From: UBA4055 sp964648295
GTDB lineage: Bacteria > UBA4055
Length of the DNA stretch: 64,000 nt
NCBI GenBank assembly: GCA_964648295.1
Contig: CAZYNH010000002.1
Location: 124,001-188,000 of the forward strand
Direction of reading: 5' to 3'
Below the pieces are notes generated by a model that worked only from the letters and a program-made list of their open reading frames with translations, searched no databases and was not told the DNA's origin. Numbering within the stretch: the first letter of the stretch is position 1; the number at the start of each line of letters is the position of its first letter. Below, in pieces: positions 43,210-51,563 of this stretch. The translations under genes and the position numbers were made by a program.

Positions 43210-44274
43210 ATGAAAATATTCTTGTTATTGACAATACTCCTCACGGTAGGCTGCGCAGGACCAAATAGGAATTTTCAGGAAATCGCGGATAACATATTTA
43301 AAAATCTGGAAACTAAATCTGAAAATGAGCTTTTGCAGCATTTGAAGATCGCTTCAAAAAATTATCAGGGACAATACGATCCAAATGTACTGGTGCCGTT
43401 AGAGATCTTAAAAAAACGGGGGGATAAATCCGTTAATTTGCTGGGTGATGCTCTATTTGATGAAAAAAACTATCGAGAAGAAGTAAGAATACAAATCATC
43501 AGAATACTGGGAGAGATTCAAAACGATCAGGCGATCCCTTATCTTCAAAAAGCCGCAAAATCTATTGATAACGATATTTCTGTTCCAGCAGCAAGCTCTT
43601 TGAGCCGTTACAAAGACTTTACGGCCGATGCATTGATTGAACAATTGAATAAAGTTATGGACGATGAACATAAAAGGTATAAAGTATTGATAAGATTCCA
43701 ATCTTATGCCTATAAATACTTAAGGGGAAGTGAAAGAGCTTACAATGCGTTAATACCTTTAATTTTGGATGAAAATATGGAAATACACTCAAGACAGTCA
43801 GCACTTCTCGCATTAGCAGGTATAAATATTCAAAGCGAAGAGATTCTTACATTTTGTAGAAAGATCATTCCTGATGATTCAGTTGATCCTATGTTAAGGA
43901 CGGCTGCTATTGCAGTAATCTCAAGATTTAAGAGACTGGATTTTCTTGATTTGATCTATAATACGATAGTTGAAACACATGATATGCAGGTGGCACAAGC
44001 TGGATTGAGACAATTTACAGAGTATCAGCACCCTCTTGCTGATCAGAAAATAAATGATTTTAAAGAGCTGATTAAAGATAAGGAATATTTGAAGAACAAG
44101 CAGAAAAAAGTAAATGAATATTACACAAAATCAAAAATCAGAGACGATGACAGAGGAAAATCAAGAGACGCTTTCGATAAATCAAAAAACATTGAAAAGT
44201 CCTATCAAGAATTTATAGAGTTTGCAGAACGAAACACGGAAAGAATGAATAAAGAGGGGATCAAAATACCATGA
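43210..44274 (+). CDS. HEAT-repeat-like lipoprotein
   Basis: A 354-residue lipoprotein (signal ending LLTVGCAG, Cys15). The body is helical with HEAT/armadillo-like repeats (VRIQIIRILGEIQNDQAIPYLQKAAK, shown in two parts: VRIQIIRILGEIQND and AIPYLQKAAK; also SRQSALLALAGI, LRTAAIAVISRF). The end is highly charged (KYLKNKQKKVNEYY-like). It begins 21 bp after the CHAT gene stop and overlaps the next gene as ATGA. It is AT-rich compared with the CHAT gene. Helical repeats suggest protein binding, possibly an envelope partner or substrate of the CHAT protein; this is inference from position. Confidence 0.65.
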   Translation: MKIFLLLTILLTVGCAGPNRNFQEIADNIFKNLETKSENELLQHLKIASKNYQGQYDPNVLVPLEILKKRGDKSVNLLGDALFDEKNYREEVRIQIIRILGEIQNDQAIPYLQKAAKSIDNDISVPAASSLSRYKDFTADALIEQLNKVMDDEHKRYKVLIRFQSYAYKYLRGSERAYNALIPLILDENMEIHSRQSALLALAGINIQSEEILTFCRKIIPDDSVDPMLRTAAIAVISRFKRLDFLDLIYNTIVETHDMQVAQAGLRQFTEYQHPLADQKINDFKELIKDKEYLKNKQKKVNEYYTKSKIRDDDRGKSRDAFDKSKNIEKSYQEFIEFAERNTERMNKEGIKIP

Positions 44275-44837
44275 AGACGACTCTGTTAAAAACAATCCTG
44301 ATCCTAATGTTAATCTCATCTACTTTTGCGAAGGATCAAAAATCAGAGCAAGATATTCCGACTCACAACATTGACCGTATATGGATAAGTATGGGGTTGG
44401 GTATAGGAGGCGAAGGTATTGATAACTGGCAGCCTTACCCGTCTTCCGAATTCAGCTTCAATTACTCATCAGGTAGTAAGCTGCTCAGGTTAAGGTATTA
44501 TTACAACAGTTTGCACGCGCCTTTTACAGAGCAGTTGAAGTGTGTGAGGGATCTCGGTTTACTTTACGGGTACAGAAAGCAATTAGCAAAAAGTGCGGTA
44601 TCTCTAATCGGAGGAATAAGTTTGGTCAGCGGTTATTATTACAAATGGTTGGGATATTATTCAGGAGAAGAATACGACAGGAAAGTTATTGCAGCAGTCG
44701 GATTTCCATTTGAAGCCCAATTGGACTGGTCACCTTTCAGAAAGTTCGGAATAGGATTGAGTATTTACGGCGATATCAATACAGAAATGAGTTTTTACGG
44801 ATTAATGTTACTTTTCAATATAGGAAAACTGAGGTAA
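44271..44837 (+). CDS. Probable outer-membrane beta-barrel protein
   Basis: A 188-residue protein with a signal peptide (cleavage after STFA) and alternating hydrophobic strands (RIWISMGLGIGGEG, FSFNYSSGSKLLRLRYYY, SVSLIGGISLVSGYYY-like, FGIGLSIYGDI) ending in a short hydrophobic strand. It has no nameable family. It overlaps the HEAT lipoprotein by 4 bases and lies 6 bp before the next gene, so the three form one unit behind the CHAT gene. Confidence 0.55.
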   Translation: MKTTLLKTILILMLISSTFAKDQKSEQDIPTHNIDRIWISMGLGIGGEGIDNWQPYPSSEFSFNYSSGSKLLRLRYYYNSLHAPFTEQLKCVRDLGLLYGYRKQLAKSAVSLIGGISLVSGYYYKWLGYYSGEEYDRKVIAAVGFPFEAQLDWSPFRKFGIGLSIYGDINTEMSFYGLMLLFNIGKLR

Positions 44838-44843
44838 AATTTT

Positions 44844-45254
44844 GTGAAAGCTAAAGTAATAACCGGAATAATGATCCTGACACTTATCTCAACGACTTTC
44901 GCGCAGGATGCAAATACGCAGGAAAAAATACATGACCTGCATAAAGAAATGATTACAGTTCCGCTCTATGAAAATCATATTAAGGATTACCGGGTCAGCC
45001 AAACGGTCAGGTACGGTGTTAAGTGGACTTCTATCGGTTCCATTCCTCTAACATTTTTGGTAATGAACGATGCTCATGAAGACTGCGAATTTATTTGCGC
45101 TGCAGTTGTTTTGTCTGCGGCGGTATTGATCCCAGTGGCGGGTGCCGGAGGTTCTGCTTATGGTTATTTCCATGGAAAAAGACTGAACAAGATCAAAAAG
45201 TCCGATCCTGAATATTTTACAGAGGCATTCTCATTCGGGACTTATCTTTTTTGA
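44844..45254 (+). CDS. Exported small protein with two hydrophobic segments
   Basis: A 136-residue protein starting at GTG 44844 after GAGG. Signal peptide to about residue 20 (STTFA), then a polar part, then two hydrophobic stretches (SIGSIPLTFLVM and FICAAVVLSAAVLIPVAGAGGS). It may be an inner-membrane protein. No family recognised. It ends the unit that follows the CHAT gene; no strong terminator is seen after it. Confidence 0.55.
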   Translation: MKAKVITGIMILTLISTTFAQDANTQEKIHDLHKEMITVPLYENHIKDYRVSQTVRYGVKWTSIGSIPLTFLVMNDAHEDCEFICAAVVLSAAVLIPVAGAGGSAYGYFHGKRLNKIKKSDPEYFTEAFSFGTYLF

Positions 45255-45383
45255 TTGCTTAAAAGATGGTTTATTGTTAGCTTGATTATCTCTTTACAAA
45301 TTGTTGAAATAAAAAACGGAGAAAGTTATCACCGGTTTAATTCGATTATACTCGATAAGTATTTTAAAAAGTAGAAAAAGTTC

Positions 45384-45412
45384 TTGTGTAATCGAATAAA
45401 ATAGTTTAAATT
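45384..45412 (+). promoter_or_regulatory. Promoter of the fourth DUF4143 ATPase
   Basis: TTGTGT (45384-45389), 17-base spacer, TAAATT (45407-45412). Short dyad-like TCGATTATACTCGA (45342-45355) and TATTATAGTCGAA sequences flank it and might be operators. Confidence 0.4.
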
Positions 45413-45446
45413 ACAAATGGTTCTATTATAGTCGAAAGGTGTGATA

Positions 45447-46652
45447 GTGATAAAAAGAGATATTTACCTGACGAAACTTCTAAAGTATGTTGACAAGCCT
45501 ATTATAAAGGTGCTCACCGGAATTCGCAGAAGCGGCAAGAGTACCATATTGAAGATGCTTTATGAAGAACTTACAAAGAGAGAAATAAAAAAGGAAAACA
45601 TCGTTTTTATCAATTTTGAGTCGCTGGAATTTGATTACATAAAAAACTATTCAGACTTATATAACTTTGTCAAAAAGTCTTTCAAGGGTATTAAAGGGAA
45701 TAAATATATTCTACTGGATGAAGTTCAGGAAGTTGATCAGTGGGAAAAAGCAGCAGCATCATTCCTGGCCGACGGAAATGGGGATATAGTTATAACAGGT
45801 TCAAATGCGCACCTGCTTTCTTCAGAACTTGCAACTATGATAAGCGGCAGATATGTTGAGATCCCTGTACGTACTTTAAGTTTTGCGGAATTTCTGATGT
45901 TCAGAAAGAAAAATGATCCTAAAGAAATTGACGATGAATTCAAGCTGTTTTTAAGATACGGCGGATTTCCGGGTATTCACTTTTTGGTTTTTGAGGATGA
46001 AATTATTGTAAATTATCTTAACTCAATTCTAAATACTCTTTTATTGAAAGATGTTATAGCGAGAAATGATATAAGGGATTCGTCTCTGCTTGAAAATACG
46101 GCAAGGTATCTTACTGATAACTGCGGAAGTATTAGTTCCGGTAAAGGTATATCAGATTATTTGAAATCTATGAAAATTAAAGTTTCAACCGATACTGTGA
46201 TAAATTACTTAGGCTATCTCGAAAAGGCTTTTCTATTCACTAAGCTTAACAGGTACGACCTCAAAGGAAAAAAATGGCTTGAAGTGAATAACAAATTTTT
46301 TCTTGGGGACATCGGTTTGCGAAACGGACTTATAGGATTCAGAGATAAAGACATTTCAGGAGTTCTTGAGAATGTTGTGCTAAATGAACTTCTTGTTAGA
46401 GGTTACAAAACAGGAGTAGGTGTTATAAACGGGAAAGAAATTGATTTTATTGCCGAAAAGAATAAAGAGAGATTATATATTCAGGTCTGTTATCAGCTGA
46501 ATTCAGAAAAAGTCGCTGACAGAGAATTCGGGAGTTTAGAAATGATCGGTGATAATTACAGAAAGATAGTTCTGACAATGGATAAATTTTATCCCACAGA
46601 CAGAAACGGTATAGAAAGAATTTATATTCCGGATTTTTTACTGGGTATTTAA
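45447..46652 (+). CDS. AAA ATPase with DUF4143 nuclease-like C-terminus (4)
   Basis: A 401-residue protein. Walker A GIRRSGKST (25-33), Walker B YILLDEVQEV, sensor VITGSNAHLL, ISGRYVEIPVRTLSFAEF, then DUF4143 with KFFLGDIGLRNGLIGF, LENVVLNELLVRGY and KEIDFIAEKNKERLYIQV. It belongs to a different branch from the copies at 25462 and 31050. GTG 45447 (AAAGG 8 bases upstream) is preferred over GTG 45441. It is convergent with the buk operon, separated by a strong terminator. Confidence 0.85.
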   Translation: MIKRDIYLTKLLKYVDKPIIKVLTGIRRSGKSTILKMLYEELTKREIKKENIVFINFESLEFDYIKNYSDLYNFVKKSFKGIKGNKYILLDEVQEVDQWEKAAASFLADGNGDIVITGSNAHLLSSELATMISGRYVEIPVRTLSFAEFLMFRKKNDPKEIDDEFKLFLRYGGFPGIHFLVFEDEIIVNYLNSILNTLLLKDVIARNDIRDSSLLENTARYLTDNCGSISSGKGISDYLKSMKIKVSTDTVINYLGYLEKAFLFTKLNRYDLKGKKWLEVNNKFFLGDIGLRNGLIGFRDKDISGVLENVVLNELLVRGYKTGVGVINGKEIDFIAEKNKERLYIQVCYQLNSEKVADREFGSLEMIGDNYRKIVLTMDKFYPTDRNGIERIYIPDFLLGI

Positions 46653-46678
46653 AAAAAAAGCCCCGGGATACGGGGCTT
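46650..46678 (-). terminator. Intrinsic terminator of the ptb-buk operon
   Basis: Stem AAGCCCCG (46658-46665) and CGGGGCTT (46671-46678) with loop GGATA. On the minus strand it is followed by nine T, so it ends the buk transcript; it overlaps the stop of the plus-strand ATPase gene and may weakly stop that transcript too. Confidence 0.9.
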
Positions 46679-46696
46679 GAATGAGTCGGGTGGAGA

Positions 46697-47773
46697 TTAT
46701 TTATAATCTATCGGCGTAACTTCGTTATTGAGCACCATGAGACCGTTCCCTGCAAGCGCGCCCATTTCATCTTCGCCGGCATAAACGACTACCGGAGCTA
46801 TCCACGCTGTTCTTTCTTCGATCTGTTTGTTAAAATCGGGATTGAAAGCTATTCCGCCTGTAAGGATTATGGCATCAACTTCACCTTTTAAAACCGTCGA
46901 AAGCTCTCCAATGGATTTTGCGACCTGATATATCATTGCGTCGTGGATCTTTATTGCTTCTTTGTCTCCTGCGAGGCACCTTTTTTCCACTTCGTAGGCG
47001 TCGTTAGTACCGAGATACGCCGCGAATCCGCCTTTGCCCTTGAACATGAGCTTCATTTCTTCATGCGTGTATTTTCCGCTGAAAGCCATTGCGCAGACAT
47101 CGCCTGCGGGGAGAGTTCCGCTTCTTTCGGGGCTGAAAGGTCCTTCGCCGTCAAGAGCCTGGTTCACGTCAACGACCTTGCCTTTTCTGTGCGCGCCTAC
47201 GGAAATTCCTCCGCCGAGGTGAGCTACGATAACGTTCACTTCCTCGTATTTTTTATTCACGCTCTTCGCATATCTTCTTGCCACCGCTTTCTGGTTGAGC
47301 GCGTGGAATATTGATCTTCTTTCGAAAAGGGGGTGTCCTGCTATTCTTGCAACATCATCCATCTCATCAACAACGACCGGATCTGCAATTACGGCTACTG
47401 CTCCGTTCTTGAGGGAATTAGCTATATCTTCGGCAATAAAGCATCCGAGGTTCGAGGCGTGGTCTTTGTTGCTGCTCTTTATATCCGCTTTCATCTGCTC
47501 GTTCACTTTGAAAACTCCCGAGGGAACAGGTTTCACAAGCCCGCCTCTTCCGACCACTATCATTATCTTATCCAGCTCTATCTCAGCGTTCTTGAGCTCT
47601 TTTAGAATAACTTCTTTTCTGAAGTCGTACTGCTCGATTATCTTCTTAAAAGGCGCGAGCTCCTCCACAGAGTGCTTTATGTTCTTGAGAAACACGAGCT
47701 TTTCGGCGTCATAGACCGCTATTTTGGTCGAAGTCGAACCGGGGTTGATGGCCAGGATCCTTTTGTTTTCCAT
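46697..47773 (-). CDS. buk: Butyrate kinase
   Basis: A 358-residue ASKHA-fold kinase. The N-terminal phosphate loop is INPGSTSTKIAVY, then VGRGGLVKPVPSG, the large-domain motif VAHLGGGISVGAHR and GPFSPERSGTLP, and ILTGGIAFN. It converts butyryl-phosphate plus ADP to butyrate plus ATP (or branched-chain equivalents). It is last in the Ptb-Ptb-Buk operon, before a strong terminator. The ATG at 47773 has GGAG seven bases upstream and is preferred over the ATG at 47785, which lacks one. Confidence 0.93.
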   Translation of the reverse strand: MENKRILAINPGSTSTKIAVYDAEKLVFLKNIKHSVEELAPFKKIIEQYDFRKEVILKELKNAEIELDKIMIVVGRGGLVKPVPSGVFKVNEQMKADIKSSNKDHASNLGCFIAEDIANSLKNGAVAVIADPVVVDEMDDVARIAGHPLFERRSIFHALNQKAVARRYAKSVNKKYEEVNVIVAHLGGGISVGAHRKGKVVDVNQALDGEGPFSPERSGTLPAGDVCAMAFSGKYTHEEMKLMFKGKGGFAAYLGTNDAYEVEKRCLAGDKEAIKIHDAMIYQVAKSIGELSTVLKGEVDAIILTGGIAFNPDFNKQIEERTAWIAPVVVYAGEDEMGALAGNGLMVLNNEVTPIDYK

Positions 47774-47801
47774 GCAATTCTCCATTTTTTATAATTAATT
47801 T

Positions 47802-48710
47802 TTATGCCATTAAACAGGACATCGCTATACAGTAATATTTTGACGCCTCGCTTTCGCTCCTGCTCATCACAACGACAGGTTTTTCCGTTCCCTGTATCAG
47901 TCCTCCCAGTTCCGCTCCGGCAAAAAGCATAAGGCCTTTGTAGAACGAGTTGCAGGAATCGAGCGATGGGAAAATGAGAATGTCCGCGTCTCCGTTTACG
48001 GGAGTATGCACTCCTTTTATGGACACGCTTTCCTTATCGCAGGCCAGAAAAATGTCGAGGGGGCCGTCAATTATGCAGTTCGGTATCTGTTTCCTCTCCG
48101 CCATTTTGCAGATGGCTGAATAATCTATCGTATTAGGGAAATTCGGGCTGACCTTTTCGCTGGCGCCTATCAGCGCTATCTTTGGTGTGTCTATGCCGAA
48201 AGCTCTTGCCATTTTCAGGCAGTAGTTAATCTCGGCTAATTTCTGCTTGAGGTCCGGGAAGGGAAGCACCGCGGTATCAGAAACGAAGAGAAGTTTGTGG
48301 TAAGCAGGTATCTGCATTACGGCCACATAGCTCATTATAGCTCCGGGCGACATGAGCCCCTTGTTCTTGTCGAGTACGGCTTTTAAAAATTCGTCGGTAC
48401 CTACAAGCCCCTTCATAAGCACATCCGCTTCACCGTTTTTCACCAGATGAAGAGCTGTTTCGATCGCATTTGAAGGGTGATCTGTGCTGACTATTCTGAA
48501 TATCGCAGGATCTATTCCCTCTTCTTTTGCCCTAAGCTCGATCTTGGTCTTACAGCCGACCATTATGGCTTCCGCGAAACCGTCTTTGACGGCACGGGAT
48601 ATTGCCCCGATCGTGTTCTGATCCTCGCCGCAGGCAACGGCTATTTTTTTCTTTATGCCCGACTTCTGAACATGCCCGACCATCTGATCGAGGCTTCTGA
48701 TAGGATCCAT
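47802..48710 (-). CDS. ptb: Phosphate butyryltransferase (second of two homologues)
   Basis: A 302-residue Ptb/Pta-type acyltransferase: IAVACGEDQNTIGAI, ADVLMKGLVGTDEFLKAVLD, LLFVSDTAVLPFPDL, KIALIGASEKVSP, GDADILIFPSLDSCN. It moves an acyl group from CoA to phosphate, feeding Buk. It lies 13 bp after its homologue and 28 bp before buk. The two homologues differ throughout, so they may prefer different acyl-CoAs or form a mixed enzyme. Confidence 0.9.
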   Translation of the reverse strand: MDPIRSLDQMVGHVQKSGIKKKIAVACGEDQNTIGAISRAVKDGFAEAIMVGCKTKIELRAKEEGIDPAIFRIVSTDHPSNAIETALHLVKNGEADVLMKGLVGTDEFLKAVLDKNKGLMSPGAIMSYVAVMQIPAYHKLLFVSDTAVLPFPDLKQKLAEINYCLKMARAFGIDTPKIALIGASEKVSPNFPNTIDYSAICKMAERKQIPNCIIDGPLDIFLACDKESVSIKGVHTPVNGDADILIFPSLDSCNSFYKGLMLFAGAELGGLIQGTEKPVVVMSRSESEASKYYCIAMSCLMA

Positions 48711-48723
48711 TTGGGTCAGGCTC

Positions 48724-49626
48724 CTATGCGTTCATCGCGGCAAGCGCGATGGAATAAAGCTTGGTTTTAACGCTGTCGCCTCTCGAAGAGAGAACCGCGG
48801 GCACTTTTGCCCCGAAAACGATAGCCCCGAGCTCTCCGTCGCAGATTTTAGTGTGGAATTTATAAAATGTATTTCCTGATTCTATGTTCGGGAATACTAT
48901 ACAGTCCGCGTCCCCGGCGACAGGGCTCTTGAGTTTTTTTATCTCGGCGCTCTCTTTGTCAACAATAACATCAAGTGCTAAAGGACCGTCAACCAGAGCG
49001 CCTTTTATCTGTCCTCTTTCCGCCATCTGGGTTATTATGGCCGCGTCGGCGCAGGCCGGGATCTTATAAGAAACCTGTTCAGTAGCGGCTAGAAGAGCTA
49101 CCTTGGGCGTTTCTATTCCCAGTGATTTTGCAACTTTTATAACATAGTTGGTGATAGCTATCTTCTGTTCGAGATCGGGAAGAGGTATGATAGCGACATC
49201 CGAAACAATGAACAGCTTATGATATCCGCGGTTCTCGATAACGGTCACATGCGTAAGAATAGCCTTGGGCGGCATAAGTCCCTTTTCCTTATCGAGAATG
49301 GCTTTCATGTATTTATCTGAAGTTACAAGGCCCTTCATAATAAAATCGGCTTTGCCTTCATTTATAATTTCAACAGCTTTATAGGTAGCCTTCATTTCAT
49401 CGGCTTCATCTACTATCTCGAATCTGCTTATGTCGAGGTTGTGCTCTTTACATACTTTTTCGATCTCTGTTTTTGATCCGACGAGTATGGCACTGATTAT
49501 ACCTCTTTCCACAGCGTCGTAGGCAGCTTCAATTGTGTGGGCGTCGTTGGCGTAAGCCGCGACCATTCTTTTTTTCGGTTTCGATTTTAGTGTCTCAAGC
49601 ATCTGGTCCAGTTTTGTGATAGGCAT
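48724..49626 (-). CDS. Phosphate butyryltransferase homologue (first of two)
   Basis: A 300-residue member of the same family as the gene at 47802: MVAAYANDAHTIEAAYDAVE, ADFIMKGLVTSDKYMKAILD, LFIVSDVAIIPLPDL, KVALLAATEQVSY, GDADCIVFPNIESGN. GGGAG precedes the ATG. It opens the operon. Paired Ptb homologues before one Buk are known in Bacteroidota-like genomes, but the division of labour between them is not established. Confidence 0.88.
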   Translation of the reverse strand: MPITKLDQMLETLKSKPKKRMVAAYANDAHTIEAAYDAVERGIISAILVGSKTEIEKVCKEHNLDISRFEIVDEADEMKATYKAVEIINEGKADFIMKGLVTSDKYMKAILDKEKGLMPPKAILTHVTVIENRGYHKLFIVSDVAIIPLPDLEQKIAITNYVIKVAKSLGIETPKVALLAATEQVSYKIPACADAAIITQMAERGQIKGALVDGPLALDVIVDKESAEIKKLKSPVAGDADCIVFPNIESGNTFYKFHTKICDGELGAIVFGAKVPAVLSSRGDSVKTKLYSIALAAMNA

Positions 49627-49676
49627 GATCCGCTCCCAATATTATTGTTTGTCAGTTACTTATTTCAAGGTTACCA

Positions 49677-49705
49677 AAAATAATTTTTTTGACAATTTTA
49701 GTCAA
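49677..49705 (-). promoter_or_regulatory. Promoter of the ptb-ptb-buk operon
   Basis: On the minus strand TTGACT (49705-49700), 17-base spacer, TATTTT (49682-49677), about 50 bases before the first ptb start. Confidence 0.5.
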
Positions 49706-49765
49706 GATTTTATTTATAAAAGAATATGCTTATTAATCGCCGGAAGAGCTTTCAGTTTACTCACT

Positions 49766-50344
49766 TCAATTGTAAGCGGCTGATAGTACAAGGCCCAGGA
49801 ATATATTTCTGATATCGTATTCATTATACTGATCTTTGTCCTTCATGCCACTTGTCTGGAAAGTCACGGCAAGACCAAGTCCCCAGTTCTCGGAGACCAT
49901 CCATTCTTTTCCCGCACAGAACTCAAAGCCTACCCCGAGCTCCGATTCCCCCTCATAATCGCCAATTTCCAAAGTTGCCACCGCAAGGTCGACGGCTCCT
50001 GTCAAAAAGAAATTGTTCGGCCAGTAGTAGGTCGCTCCTCCGCCAATGGCGGACACGCTGTAAACCGTGTCCTTGGCATTGCCTAAAGTTGTTCCGCTCA
50101 GCTTCACTTCGGGATTCTCTATCGAAGTACCGGAAAATTTTCCGAACAGCACCCAGTTCTCGGTTACCGAACCCCCGAACTGCAAAGAAAAAAGACCCGC
50201 GGTACCGCTGAGCTCGATTATTCCGCCGTACTCCATGCTTCCGAACCCCGCACCCGGCTGTACCCTAAAATAAAAACCGTCCCTCGTCTGAGACAACAGC
50301 ATTGACGCAACAGCCAGCACCGCAATGATGAATATTCTTTTCAT
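49766..50344 (-). CDS. Outer-membrane beta-barrel-like protein
   Basis: A 192-residue protein with a signal peptide ending near LLSQTRDG. It has alternating strands (FYFRVQPGAGFGSMEYG, LFSLQFGGSVTENWVLFG, FFLTGAVDLAVATLEIG, WGLGLAVTFQTSG) and ends in a strand, AYN. The pattern fits an 8-strand OmpW/OmpX-like barrel. It follows the PspC gene without a gap on the minus strand, so it is part of the SPFH-PspC operon. Envelope-stress role is inferred from context only. Confidence 0.65.
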   Translation of the reverse strand: MKRIFIIAVLAVASMLLSQTRDGFYFRVQPGAGFGSMEYGGIIELSGTAGLFSLQFGGSVTENWVLFGKFSGTSIENPEVKLSGTTLGNAKDTVYSVSAIGGGATYYWPNNFFLTGAVDLAVATLEIGDYEGESELGVGFEFCAGKEWMVSENWGLGLAVTFQTSGMKDKDQYNEYDIRNIFLGLVLSAAYN

Positions 50345-50542
50345 TTATTCTTCTCCTCTGTCTTTTTCCGGCATTATAAATATAAGCAGTATGTAGATCA
50401 GAAGTCCCGGGAAAGCCGCGCTGAATATCGACGCCAGAACATAACCAATTCTGACAACGGTCGGATCCCAGTCCAGCCATTCCGCTATTCCGCCGCACAC
50501 CCCGAAAAGCATCGAATTTTTCTTTGATTTCGTCAGTCTCAT
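50345..50542 (-). CDS. PspC-domain membrane protein
   Basis: A 65-residue PspC-type protein: MLFGVCGGIAEWLDWDPTVVR followed by one long hydrophobic segment (IGYVLASIFSAAFPGLLIYI region) and MPEKDRGEE. The MLFGVCGGIA motif is the family hallmark. PspC proteins take part in phage-shock or membrane-stress sensing. It overlaps the SPFH gene by four bases (ATGA on the minus strand). Confidence 0.9.
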   Translation of the reverse strand: MRLTKSKKNSMLFGVCGGIAEWLDWDPTVVRIGYVLASIFSAAFPGLLIYILLIFIMPEKDRGEE

Positions 50543-51438
50543 TTTTTACCGTCCCCTATGTTCATTAACGGGAGTGGATTGGGGCTGTCGCCGTTAAGAA
50601 AGTAGATCTTCGAATTCCCGTCCTTGGAGATATCCTTCAGCGCTTCAAGAGCCTGGAGTTTTATGTAGTTGGCGTTGTTACCGATAGAATTGTTGATTTT
50701 TGCTATCCTGTAGGACTCGGCATCAGCAAGGAGTCTAATTTTCTCCGCTTCCATTGAGGCGGCGGTCTTCTCCGCTTCCGCCTGGGCTATCTTCTGCTGC
50801 TGCTCCGTCTTGAATCTTTCAAGCTCGGCTTTCTGCTTTTCAACTTCCTGTTCCCTTTCCTTCTTTTTCTCGATAGCGATCGTTATGAATTTCGGAAGGG
50901 TTATATCCCTTATAAGGACTGCGCTTACCTCAACGCCCTGAGGTCCCAGATACTCTTTGAGGCCGGCCAGCAGAGAAGTTTCAAGAAAAGTCTGTGTTTC
51001 GTCGGTAAAGAAATCCTCGGCCCTTTTTATCGTCTTCCCCTGTTCCCTGATTATTGACCTTAATTTCGGCACGATGTGCACCCTCAGGACATCGTCAAAT
51101 GTTCCTGTGGATTTCAGTATCGCGGGAGTATTTTCGGCCCTGAGCCGGAACTGAACGCTCACATCAACGCTGGTCTGCAGCTGGTCCTGAGTAGGTACCT
51201 GAGCCTGTTCCAGATGAGTTTTTTGCCTGACATCGTATATGTGCCATTTGTAGAACGGATTTACCGGAATGTGAAGGCCTTCCTCATAAACTCTTTCTTT
51301 TACCTCGCCGAAAAGCGTTGCAACCCCCACATGACCCGGATCGATCGTTATGAAAAACCTTTTTCCGAACAGCAGAAGTACCAGTGCGGTAAGAACAATG
51401 AACGCGACCTTGAACTGTTTAAATCCGCCTGCAGCCAT
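50539..51438 (-). CDS. SPFH/prohibitin-family membrane protein
   Basis: A 299-residue protein with one N-terminal span (about residues 9-25), a prohibitin/SPFH domain (ITIDPGHVGVATLFGEVKER, GLHIPVNPFY, ISVDVSVQFRLR-like), and a charged coiled coil at about 190-245 (KKREQEVEKQKAELERFK). Prohibitin-like proteins make membrane scaffolds and often regulate FtsH proteases. It leads an operon with PspC and an outer-membrane barrel gene. A good GGAGG lies before the start at 51438. It is divergent from the EamA gene. Confidence 0.88.
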   Translation of the reverse strand: MAAGGFKQFKVAFIVLTALVLLLFGKRFFITIDPGHVGVATLFGEVKERVYEEGLHIPVNPFYKWHIYDVRQKTHLEQAQVPTQDQLQTSVDVSVQFRLRAENTPAILKSTGTFDDVLRVHIVPKLRSIIREQGKTIKRAEDFFTDETQTFLETSLLAGLKEYLGPQGVEVSAVLIRDITLPKFITIAIEKKKEREQEVEKQKAELERFKTEQQQKIAQAEAEKTAASMEAEKIRLLADAESYRIAKINNSIGNNANYIKLQALEALKDISKDGNSKIYFLNGDSPNPLPLMNIGDGKK

Positions 51439-51563
51439 AATATCCTCCGTTTTTTTATCTGAACAATAATTTACGCATTAATATAACTATATTTTTCAGA
51501 ATAAAGAAATTGAAATATATTTTTTTTTATCTTAACTTTCAATCCGTATTTCCGGAGCGCGAA

